Source: an uncultured Lachnospiraceae bacterium (GTDB lineage Bacteria; Bacillota; Clostridia; Lachnospirales; Lachnospiraceae). Taken from it: a stretch of 29,193 bases of DNA. Made by a program: the position numbers and the translations under genes. Within the stretch, counting starts at the first letter, position 1, and each line of letters starts with the position of its first letter. The DNA lies in the NCBI GenBank assembly GCA_910587295.1, contig CAJULP010000080.1, forward strand, positions 1-29,193, read 5' to 3'. Below, piece after piece: positions 22,238 to 29,193 of this stretch. The notes beneath the pieces were generated by a model that was given only the letters and a program-made list of their open reading frames with translations, searched no databases and was not told the origin of the DNA.

Positions 22238-23824
22238 ATGATGAAAAATATCAGTTTAAAACATCGATTGATCATACCGATCGCCCTTTTAGGGATTGTA
22301 GCGCTTTTGTCAAACATCCTTTCCATAATCAATATCCATAATGTAAACGCAAGCGCTTCCAATATTGCCGATAATTACATGGACGGGAAAAGCCGTCTGG
22401 CGCAGATCAGCCAGGCTTCCATGGACATCCACAAGATGGCACTGAGCCACATTGTTGCCACGGATTACAATACCATGATTGCCCTGATCCAGCAGATCAA
22501 AACCGAGGAATCACTCCTTGATGGGCTGCTTGCGGAATATGAATACCATGTGACGGCAAAAGACCAGTCCTTATACGAATCACTTTTATCCAATTATGCT
22601 TCTTTTAAACACGCATTAGTCCATTTAGTCTGCGCAAGCGCAAGCCACAAGACCCAGGACGCTTATGCCCTTGCCAACGGCGATGTGGCCTCCTATGCCA
22701 CTGCCATGGAGACGGACATTGATGCCCTGAACACTTCCATTAACGACCAGACCCTTGAAGCAAGGGCACGTCTTTCCACCGTATATTTTATCTCACTGAC
22801 CGTCGGCATTGCCGCAGCCATTGCCTGCATCCTGCTGGTATTTGCGGATTTAAGGCTTATCACAAATTATGTGGTAACTCCAGTCAAAAGTATCCTGAAC
22901 ACCATACAGGCAAGCTCTGGCCGAATCAATCACATGACCAGCGAAGTGCTGAAACGGACCCAGGCTTCCAAAGGGAACGCCGCCGGTCTTTCCACCCTTG
23001 CCGAACAATTATCCGCAACCATCCAGGAAGTTGCCAGCAATGTATCTGCCATCAACGACAATACAGAGCAGGTCAGTCTTGATGTCCAGGATATTGCACA
23101 GGAATGCAGTGCGATCACTGCTTACACTGCCCAAATGAACGCACGGGCAGACGCTATGCAGAAATCCGCTCAAAACAGCGTGGAAGTTGCCGGTGCCAAG
23201 GCGGAAGAGATTTTGCACTCCCTGAATGATGCCATTGAAAAAAGTAAAAGTGTTGAACAGATCAAAAACCTGACCAGTGGAATCCTTGCCATTTCCCAGC
23301 AGACCCAGCTGATTGCACTGAATGCATCTGTGGAAGCTACCAACGCCGGGGCAGCCGGCAAAGGATTTGCCGTTGTTGCCAGGGAGATCCGAGTTCTTGC
23401 CGATTCCAGCCAAAAAACCGCTAACCAGATCCAGTCTGTCAATGACGTGATCACTTCCGCTGTATACAATCTTTCAGAAAGCGCACAGCAGCTGATCGAT
23501 TATATGAACCAATCCATCCTAACAGAGTTTCAGGCATTTGCCCAGTCCGGACAACAGTACAAAAAAGACGCTGCCTACATCCGCCAGATCATGGATGAGT
23601 TCCATGACAGGACAGAGCGCCTGAAAGATTCTATGTCCGGAATCGCAGACTCCATTGGCACCATCACCAAAGTCATTGACGATGGCTCCAACGGCATTTC
23701 CAACGTTGCCGGCAACACCAAAAATCTTGCTGACGATATAGACGATATTGCACAGCGCATGAGGACCAATAAAGAAGTTGTGGAAGGATTAGAGAAAGAA
23801 ACAGTTGTATTTAATAACTTATAG
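22238..23824 (+). CDS. Methyl-accepting chemotaxis protein
   Basis: This is a 528-aa chemoreceptor. A membrane helix (about 12-33) and a second one (about 186-208) enclose a 150-residue helical sensor of the four-helix-bundle type. There is no clear HAMP-rich linker sequence, and the signalling domain (about 225-528) has the conserved hairpin tip in the form QLIALNASVEATNAGAAGKGFAVVAREIRVLADSS-like (about 357-391). AAAGGAG precedes the tandem ATG. It shares an operon with the lipoprotein binding protein and likely senses the ligand of that protein. No che genes are in the window. Confidence 0.92.
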   Translation: MMKNISLKHRLIIPIALLGIVALLSNILSIINIHNVNASASNIADNYMDGKSRLAQISQASMDIHKMALSHIVATDYNTMIALIQQIKTEESLLDGLLAEYEYHVTAKDQSLYESLLSNYASFKHALVHLVCASASHKTQDAYALANGDVASYATAMETDIDALNTSINDQTLEARARLSTVYFISLTVGIAAAIACILLVFADLRLITNYVVTPVKSILNTIQASSGRINHMTSEVLKRTQASKGNAAGLSTLAEQLSATIQEVASNVSAINDNTEQVSLDVQDIAQECSAITAYTAQMNARADAMQKSAQNSVEVAGAKAEEILHSLNDAIEKSKSVEQIKNLTSGILAISQQTQLIALNASVEATNAGAAGKGFAVVAREIRVLADSSQKTANQIQSVNDVITSAVYNLSESAQQLIDYMNQSILTEFQAFAQSGQQYKKDAAYIRQIMDEFHDRTERLKDSMSGIADSIGTITKVIDDGSNGISNVAGNTKNLADDIDDIAQRMRTNKEVVEGLEKETVVFNNL

Positions 23825-23836
23825 GAAGGGAATCTA

Positions 23837-24028
23837 ATGAAATTTCCTGCCGCACCGGAAAACCCTGATCTGCTGCAAAAGGCACAGAATTGCACCGAAG
23901 ATTTTGCAGCAGCCAAGGGCATCTTTGAAGGACTCTATATCGCAACGCCTTCTACTTATGTACTGACATTTTCCAACTGTAACTATTTTATGAGACAAAA
24001 ACGCACACGCTTCTCGCCAGCATCGTAA
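23837..24028 (+). pseudogene. Truncated third gene of the chemoreceptor operon
   Basis: The 63-codon frame starts 12 bases after the chemoreceptor stop, behind AGGAAGGG, so it is in a good position to be translated. Its protein starts convincingly (MKFPAAPENPDLLQKAQN) and contains FEGLYIATPSTYVLTFSN, which reminds me of the start of a Cache-type sensor domain. It then breaks into a basic tail that is antisense to the last 41 bases of the debranching enzyme gene. The likely reading is a sensor or signalling gene cut off by a deletion that joined it to the GlgX gene end. A genuine short protein cannot be excluded. Confidence 0.5.
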
Positions 24029-26075
24029 CTTTATTTTCAGGAAGCCTTGCCATCCCCTGCTGCCCGGGTATAAAACCGCGCAGATATCTGCCGCCGGTAT
24101 CCACCGCTGCATACCAGACTTTCCCTCCCGGCAGGGATGGCAGGTAGAACTCCTGCTCTTCCCAATATACATTTACCGCAAGGCAGATAATATCATCACG
24201 CCCGTCCACTTCCGTCCTTCCGGCGTATACCACACGCAGGACCTTGGTTTTATCGTCAGGACCAAATACCTGGATCTCCGGGAAGCCACACCAGCTGTTC
24301 CCCGAAAATTTACGCAGTACCGGATGGGCCTTGCGAAAGGCCGACATGTATTTGCAAAATTCAAAATGTACTCTGTTTTTTTCAAGATCTTTCCAATCCA
24401 GCCAGGAAATCTCATTGTCCTGACAATAGGCATTGTTATTTCCGTACTGGGTGTTCAAAAATTCATCCCCTGAAAAATACATCGGCGTTCCCCTGCTGCA
24501 CATAAGCACCGCAAAGGCATTCATGGCAAGGCGTCTGCGCAGGGTAAGCACCTCCTGGTCATCCGTCTCTCCTTCCACGCCGCAATTCCAGCTGCGGTTG
24601 TCATCGTTTCCGTCCGTATTATTCCAGCCGTTTGCCAGATTATGCTTTTCATTATAAGAGTACAGATCCCAAAGGGTGAACCCGTCATGGCAGGTCAGGA
24701 AATTCACGGACGCATTATTCCCACGGTATTCCGGATTATAAATATCCCGTGACCCCGTGATCCTTCGAGCGGCCACTTCCCACATACCGTAATCCCCTTT
24801 AAGGAAATTCCGCAGATCATCCCGGTATCTTCCGTTCCACTCCGCCCACCGGTTCCAGGACGGGAAACTCCCCACCTGATACAATCCCCCTGCATCCCAG
24901 GCCTCGGCAATCAGCTTCACATTCCCCAAAATCGGGTCAAAAGCAAGGCTTTGTAACAGAGGCGGCTTGCTCATAGGAGAACCGTCCTCATTCCTTCCAA
25001 GGATAGAAGCCAGGTCGAACCGGAAACCGTCCACATGGTAGGCGGTAGTCCAGTACCGCAGGCATTCCAAGATCATCTGATGGACCATGGGATGGTTGCA
25101 GTTTAAAGTGTTCCCACAGCCGCTGAAATTGTAATAATACCCGTCCGGGGTCAGCATATAGTAAATATTATTGTCAAACCCCTTGAAAGAAAAGCAGGGG
25201 CCCCGCTCATCCCCCTCCGCAGTATGGTTAAATACCACATCCAGGATACACTCGATCCCGTTTTCATGAAGGGTGCTGATCAGCTCCTTTAACTCCGTTC
25301 CTTCCTTATTATATTCTACCTTCGCCGTATAGCTGGTATTAGGGGCAAAGAAACAGACCGTATTATATCCCCAGTAATTCATCACCGGCTTCCCGTCAAC
25401 CACACGATAATCCCGCATCTCATCAAACTCAAAGATAGGCATCAGTTCCACGGCATTTACGCCCAGCTCCTTTAAATAAGGGATCTTTTCCTTAAGCCCC
25501 GCAAAAGTTCCGGGGTGTTTCACACCGGAAGAAGCATGCTTCGTGAATCCCCGCACATGCATCTCGTAAATGATCAGATCCTCAAAGGGGATTAGGGGCT
25601 GCCCGGATTTTTTCCAGTCAAAATCATCCTTAACTACCCTGGCCCGGTAAGAATCGCCTTCCTTCTGCGCAATCCCCCATAACCGCTGTCCGGCCACCGC
25701 TTTGGCATAAATATCAAGCAGCACATGGTTTTTATTAAATAACAGACCTTCCTTCGGATCGTAGGGCCCGTCCATCCGGTAGGCATACTCAAACTCATGC
25801 ACGTTAAGCCCGAATACAATCATGGAGTAAACCTTCCCGATCTTATAGGTTTCCGGAAACTTCAGCACTGCAAAAGGTTCCTTTTCCATGCGTTGGAACA
25901 AAAGCAGCTCGCAGGAAGTAGCCCCATAGGAATATACCGTAAAATTCACCCCGCAGGGGATTGCCGTCGCCCCGTTCACCTCGTACATACCGGGCCTGAC
26001 CTCATAACCGTTGATCACATCCATAGGCTCCATATGGATCTTACTGATCGGCGCTATCAATTCATTGCTATCCAT
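23988..26075 (-). CDS. glgX: Glycogen debranching enzyme, isoamylase type (GH13)
   Basis: This 695-aa protein has an N-terminal CBM48-like domain (about 25-140: YEVRPGMYEVNGATAIPCGVNF-like start) and a GH13 barrel. The catalytic residues are in place: nucleophile Asp354 (DGFRFDLAS), acid/base Glu391 (IAEAWDAGG) and Asp464 (TCHDGFTLWD). The HVRGFT, NHTAEGDERGP and YYNFSGCGNTLN motifs mark the GlgX/TreX isoamylase group, which cuts alpha-1,6 branches in glycogen or limit dextrins. It has no signal peptide and acts inside the cell. GGAGG precedes the ATG and a good promoter lies at 26118-26146. Symbol by family resemblance. Confidence 0.9.
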   Translation of the reverse strand: MDSNELIAPISKIHMEPMDVINGYEVRPGMYEVNGATAIPCGVNFTVYSYGATSCELLLFQRMEKEPFAVLKFPETYKIGKVYSMIVFGLNVHEFEYAYRMDGPYDPKEGLLFNKNHVLLDIYAKAVAGQRLWGIAQKEGDSYRARVVKDDFDWKKSGQPLIPFEDLIIYEMHVRGFTKHASSGVKHPGTFAGLKEKIPYLKELGVNAVELMPIFEFDEMRDYRVVDGKPVMNYWGYNTVCFFAPNTSYTAKVEYNKEGTELKELISTLHENGIECILDVVFNHTAEGDERGPCFSFKGFDNNIYYMLTPDGYYYNFSGCGNTLNCNHPMVHQMILECLRYWTTAYHVDGFRFDLASILGRNEDGSPMSKPPLLQSLAFDPILGNVKLIAEAWDAGGLYQVGSFPSWNRWAEWNGRYRDDLRNFLKGDYGMWEVAARRITGSRDIYNPEYRGNNASVNFLTCHDGFTLWDLYSYNEKHNLANGWNNTDGNDDNRSWNCGVEGETDDQEVLTLRRRLAMNAFAVLMCSRGTPMYFSGDEFLNTQYGNNNAYCQDNEISWLDWKDLEKNRVHFEFCKYMSAFRKAHPVLRKFSGNSWCGFPEIQVFGPDDKTKVLRVVYAGRTEVDGRDDIICLAVNVYWEEQEFYLPSLPGGKVWYAAVDTGGRYLRGFIPGQQGMARLPENKVTMLARSVCVFVS

Positions 26076-26117
26076 TGTCGTTCCTCCGTTTTCTTTCTCT
26101 TTATCACACTTCCTATT

Positions 26118-26146
26118 ATTATAAATCTGTTTTGGTATAATGTCTA
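26118..26146 (-). promoter_or_regulatory. Sigma-A promoter of the debranching enzyme gene
   Basis: On the minus strand, TAGACA (26141-26146), 17 bp, TATAAT (26118-26123), 43 bp before the start codon. Confidence 0.75.
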
Positions 26147-26283
26147 ATGTCTTTCATTTTGTAGTGTTACCGTAACGAGTGGTCAGCTGCCAGACCGGTA
26201 ATTTCAATCCTGCAAATGAACGGCTTCCTGTTCCAGCATTTCATAACAGACATCCAGCCGCTTCAGATTAAGTGTGATCTTCT

Positions 26284-26739
26284 TCAGCACACCCTTTTTC
26301 CAAGACGCTCCAGGTAAGAACGATAATCTGTGTATTCCTCCACTATCTTCTGCCCGTTATCGTCCTTCTCCATCAGCTTGTCAAAAAGATCGGCCATTTC
26401 CTCCTTATATTCTTCCTCGAAAGCGCTGATCCAGAGATTGGTGCCCTCGTAATTGTTCTCTGAGACAATCATCCTGTACAGCCCCTCCTTTTTCTTATCA
26501 AAACTGATTTTAAACCGGTAGCTGTCGTCTCCGTAATAAATACTGTCCAATGCCTTGTTCAGGCTGCGAAACTCATTTCTCGCACTCTCAATATTTTCTT
26601 TCATTTTGGAGAAAAAATCACTTCGGAAAATCTGTTCACAATCCTCCCTGGCAAGCTTCATCACAAAATCAAGAGTAAATTCCTGATTGAATCTCATCTG
26701 CAGCCCTTTCAACCCCGTCCTGCCATATCTAAAAAACAT
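26284..26739 (-). pseudogene. Fragment of an SMC-like ATPase (Wadjet JetC-type region)
   Basis: The 151-codon frame reads like an internal piece of a large coiled-coil ATPase: NEFRSLNKALDSIYYGDDSYRF, then a YRMIVSENNYEGTNLWISAF segment, then EEYTDYRSYLERL. In the SMC-like ATPases I recall, this block lies just before the signature region with SGGETQTP. Here the frame stops exactly there, and the Walker A, signature and Walker B motifs are all absent. The residues in front (FFRYGRTGLKGLQ) do not look like a natural start and there is no good ribosome site. The family match is from memory and untested; an intact small protein is less likely. Confidence 0.45.
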
Positions 26740-26862
26740 TGCTCACGCAACCACTCTTATCAAATGTTGCGCATTGGCATCATAATTCCGGTTGCAGAAG
26801 ACACCAAAAAGTGCTATTGTATTCACAGGCAGTGGAGGTTTCCGTATTGGCTGGAGGGAAAT

Positions 26863-27324
26863 ATGAAAGTTGAAAGGTGCGTAAAGGAGTCTTTTGTTGT
26901 GATAGGAAAAGCAGGTTCAACTTTAGACGGAGAGGGTTTTATCCAAAGATTATGGGTTGATGCAAATTCTCACTTTGGAGAAATTCAGCATTTGGCTAAG
27001 AAAGATGAGAATGGAAATATAGGCGGCATATGGGGAGCTATGTCTGATTTCTCGTATTCATTCAATCCGTGGAAAGATTTCAACAAAGGACTTTATCTTG
27101 CCGGAGTAGAGTGTAAGGATGACGCAGATGCCCCCAGCGGTTGGACAAAATGGATTATTCCCGGCTATGAATACATTTATATAGAACGCGAAAATGATTC
27201 TACCTTTTCAGAGGCAATAAAATATCTGGAAGACCATGCTATTCCATTAGTTGGAGCAGTCCATGATTTTACTTGTCCACAAACAGGGAAGAATTATATG
27301 TTTTTTCCAATAAGAAAGCTATAA
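26863..27324 (+). CDS. GyrI-like / AraC effector-binding domain protein
   Basis: This 153-aa protein is a stand-alone effector-binding domain of the type found at the end of AraC and MerR regulators and in GyrI. The layout is typical: a first strand with KVERCVKESFVVIGKAGST, a W-x-x-x-N-x-H pattern (LWVDANSHFGEI), IGGIWGAMSDF, YLAGVEC, PSGWTKWIIPGYEY and the closing strand YMFFPIRKL. It has no DNA-binding part, so it may bind small aromatic or cationic ligands. The start MKVERC lies behind GGAGGG; the open frame extends 33 codons upstream without a ribosome site and that stretch may be remnant sequence. The MATE gene converges from the right. Confidence 0.85.
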   Translation: MKVERCVKESFVVIGKAGSTLDGEGFIQRLWVDANSHFGEIQHLAKKDENGNIGGIWGAMSDFSYSFNPWKDFNKGLYLAGVECKDDADAPSGWTKWIIPGYEYIYIERENDSTFSEAIKYLEDHAIPLVGAVHDFTCPQTGKNYMFFPIRKL

Positions 27325-27429
27325 TAAATGGAATGGAATGCCAAGTATTTTTGCAACCTGCTCCCCTATGGTATGCCCGCCGCTTCCGCATTGCCGCCCG
27401 ATTGTAATAACCTGACCCGCCATAATCCA

Positions 27430-28824
27430 TTACCTCCCTGTTGTTTCTTTTTGTTCCTTATTCTCAAAAATACGTTTCCAGAATACTTTCACTGTAATCA
27501 ATGCAATAATTCCGGACAAAGCGTCAGAAAACGGGCCTGCCCATAAAATTCCTTCCACCCCCATTGTATAACCTAAAGTCAGCATAGCAGGAATCAACAG
27601 GATAATCTGCCTTGAAAGGGTAAGCGCCGCAGCCGGAATCGGCTTTCCGATTGCCTGAAAAAAAATCCCCACAACTGCGCCCGACGGGATCATAAAACAG
27701 GCAAGCAGATAAATGCGGAAACACTTTACCGCAAATTCTACATAAAGGTCTGATTCCTGTCCAAAAATACCGATGATCTGCTCCGGGAAAACCTGGAAGA
27801 TAAACAATGCCACAAACATGATTGCGGTACCCAAAATAAGCGACCATTTCAACGTACTTTTAACACGGTCATGCTGTCTGCTTCCGTAATTATATCCAAG
27901 AATTGGCTGCACGCCGCTTGCAATCCCTAATGTAACCCCGGTAATCAACTGGCTGACCTTCATCGTAACACCCAAAGCTGCCAATGGAATATCAGCTCCA
28001 TATTTAGAAACCGCTCCGTACTTTACCAGCATATTATTCATGATTGCAATAACGAACACCGACGCAATCTGTGAAATAAGACTGGATGTTCCAAGAGAAG
28101 CGATGTTCCCCACAACCTTTACATCCGGGATAAAATATTCTTTTTTTATTTTAATTGTCTTAAATTGAAACAAACAGACAATAAAGTAAAGCGCATTCAA
28201 TACCTGCCCCAGTATCGTTGCCCATGCAGCTCCTTTTACGCCCCATCCGCATACAAAAATGAAAATCGGGTCAAGAATCATGTTTGTAGCACATCCGATC
28301 AGGAGACCGACCATGCTTATCTTCGGTCTGCCGTCAGCACGGATCGGGCTTCCAAAAGCAGAACAGATGATCGAAAAGGGAAATCCAAGTACAATGATCC
28401 GTCCATAATCCAGCGCATAAGGAAGTACGTTATCCGTAGCCCCAAACAGTCGGCAAAGCGGTGTCAAAAACAATTCAAACAAGATCATCAGGACAATTCC
28501 GGTTCCAATGACTACCGCTACCATATTTCCTATGCCTTTTGCGGCTTTTTCCGGTTCCTTTTTCCCAAGGTGCAGGCTCATAAAAGCTGCCGCCCCGTCC
28601 CCAAACATAAAACCGAGAGCCAGCATAATCGTTGAAATCGGCATAATTACATTCGTTGCCGCATTTCCTAGATATCCTACCCCCTGGCCGATAAAGACCT
28701 GGTCTACCATGTTATACAGTGAATTCACCACAATGGAAATAATGCTTGGCACTGCATAACGCATCATCAGTTTTCCAACCCTTTCTGTGCCGAGAGGGTT
28801 GGTTTTCGTTATTGTTGCTTCCAT
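27430..28824 (-). CDS. MATE-family efflux transporter (MepA-like)
   Basis: This is a 464-aa membrane protein with twelve predicted helices. It shows the MATE repeats: RVGKLMMRYAVPSIISIVVNSLYNMVDQVFIG in the first half, IRADGRPKISMVGLLIGCATNMILDPIFIF in the middle and GVTLGIASGVQPILGYNYGSRQ in the second half. The NMILDPIFIF and GVQPILGYNYG motifs place it near the MepA group of drug pumps. AGGAGG precedes the start. A short frame upstream (28872-29006) might be the end of a MarR-type regulator, the class that often controls such pumps. It is not closely similar to the other MATE protein in the window. Confidence 0.92.
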   Translation of the reverse strand: MEATITKTNPLGTERVGKLMMRYAVPSIISIVVNSLYNMVDQVFIGQGVGYLGNAATNVIMPISTIMLALGFMFGDGAAAFMSLHLGKKEPEKAAKGIGNMVAVVIGTGIVLMILFELFLTPLCRLFGATDNVLPYALDYGRIIVLGFPFSIICSAFGSPIRADGRPKISMVGLLIGCATNMILDPIFIFVCGWGVKGAAWATILGQVLNALYFIVCLFQFKTIKIKKEYFIPDVKVVGNIASLGTSSLISQIASVFVIAIMNNMLVKYGAVSKYGADIPLAALGVTMKVSQLITGVTLGIASGVQPILGYNYGSRQHDRVKSTLKWSLILGTAIMFVALFIFQVFPEQIIGIFGQESDLYVEFAVKCFRIYLLACFMIPSGAVVGIFFQAIGKPIPAAALTLSRQIILLIPAMLTLGYTMGVEGILWAGPFSDALSGIIALITVKVFWKRIFENKEQKETTGR

Positions 28825-28871
28825 TTTCTACCTCCTGATTTTATAAATCTGCTGAGCGGGTATCCGGCATC

Positions 28872-29006
28872 TTATCCATACCCGGCTCCCTTTTCTGTCA
28901 GCTCCATATTCTCCTGTATTTTCTTTAACACATCTGAAAAAATCTCTAACTCCTCTGCCCCGATATCTGCCGCCCCTGTAGCAAGCAGGGGTGCAGAAAT
29001 GCTCAA
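28872..29006 (-). pseudogene. Possible remnant of a MarR-type regulator gene
   Basis: A 44-codon frame upstream of the MATE gene ends with IGAEELEIFSDVLKKIQENMELTEKG, which reads like the last helix of a MarR repressor. It would start at best from a TTG about 11 bases behind GGGAGG, and the DNA-binding part is missing. Its stop lies 48 bp before the MATE start. A frame in another phase over the same stretch (28828-29016) is Arg- and Cys-rich and looks like a shadow. Confidence 0.4.
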
Positions 29007-29082
29007 TATATTTCAATCCTCCCGGACCAGGACCTTATGCTTTATTAAAACACAGTTAGTGTATAATTTTAATTGGCAAAAG

Positions 29083-29118
29083 AAATAAAAAGGGAAGAAG
29101 AGAAAATCCCCCCTTCCC
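29083..29118 (-). terminator. Minus-strand terminator-like hairpin
   Basis: GGGAAG (29092-29097) pairs with CTTCCC (29113-29118); G-U pairs extend the stem to about 11 bp. Read on the minus strand it is followed by TTTTTATTTC. It faces away from the gene starting at 29180, so the transcript it would end is not visible in the window. Confidence 0.5.
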
Positions 29119-29121
29119 AAC

Positions 29122-29179
29122 CACACAGTTTTTCTTTATGATGTTAATTGCAAAACAAACAGATAAAGGAGACTGTGTG
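29122..29179 (+). promoter_or_regulatory. Inverted repeat around the ribosome site of the last gene
   Basis: CACACAGT (29122-29129) pairs exactly with ACTGTGTG (29172-29179), which ends at the base before the ATG. The loop includes AAAGGAG (29165-29171). It could hide the start from ribosomes or be a wide operator. A possible promoter (TTCCCA, 17 bp, TATGAT at 29137-29142) overlaps it. Confidence 0.35.
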
Positions 29180-29193
29180 ATGAGTACTATTGT
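29180..29193 (+). CDS. Start of a gene cut by the window edge
   Basis: Only the first codons are present (MSTI, then a partial codon). AAAGGAG lies eight bases before the ATG, so the start is convincing. Function cannot be judged. Confidence 0.6.

Noticed and set aside
26764..26862. N-terminal extension of the GyrI-like protein
   Set aside because: No ribosome site at 26764, while GGAGGG stands before the ATG at 26863, where the domain's first strand starts.
28828..29016. 62-codon Arg/Cys-rich frame upstream of the second MATE gene
   Set aside because: Composition is unnatural and another phase of the same stretch reads like a MarR tail; the long frame is probably a shadow.
1..29193. CRISPR arrays, tRNA and rRNA genes
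   Set aside because: No regularly spaced repeat series, cloverleaf-like sequence or rRNA-like stretch was seen on either strand by eye.

Overview
The window looks like a chromosome segment from a Gram-positive gut-type clostridium, most likely Lachnospiraceae. The grounds are strong AAGGAGG-type ribosome binding sites, sigma-A promoters, a LexA-type box of Firmicutes form, a YolD plus Y-family polymerase pair, and products typical of that family (GH115, long beta-CASP protein, MATE pumps, hemerythrin-response-regulator fusion). The organism call is an inference from style; no rRNA or other marker is present.

Layout. 1-2918: an orphan ABC ATPase behind a two-component system with an intramembrane-sensing kinase. 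Four 11-bp direct repeats just upstream of the ATPase look like the response-regulator binding site. 2977-8475: an accessory island. It holds a protein joining a PD-(D/E)XK-like nuclease to a YfaP-like C-terminal domain, a divergent XerC/D-type tyrosine recombinase, and an AT-rich 2.0-kb cassette (6067-8084). The cassette is bounded by 99-bp perfect inverted repeats and carries two tail-to-tail genes: an unrecognised 287-aa protein and a divergent spermidine-synthase-like protein. The recombinase, repeats, outside promoter on the right and terminator on the left together suggest an invertible, phase-variable A/B expression cassette. This is the main finding of the window.

8476-16235: a GH115 glycosidase, a hemerythrin/CheX-like/receiver protein and a long MBL/beta-CASP ribonuclease-type protein. 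16391-20827: a TPR-like acidic protein, a yolD-polY operon with a LexA box inside its promoter, a second LexA-box promoter with no obvious gene, and a MATE transporter. 20946-24028: a lipoprotein solute-binding protein and a chemoreceptor in one operon, followed by what looks like the stump of a third gene. 23988-26075: a GlgX-type debranching enzyme. 26284-29193: a scarred zone with a fragment of an SMC-like ATPase, a GyrI-like effector-binding protein, a second MATE transporter, a short possible MarR-like remnant, and the first codons of a gene that runs off the window.

Logic. Several genes respond to envelope, oxygen or DNA-damage stress (kinase/ABC, hemerythrin-REC, SOS polymerase, two MATE pumps). 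Others deal with glycans (GH115, solute-binding protein plus chemoreceptor, GlgX). At least two loci (23837-24028 and 26284-26739) and possibly a third (28872-29006) look like decayed or truncated genes.
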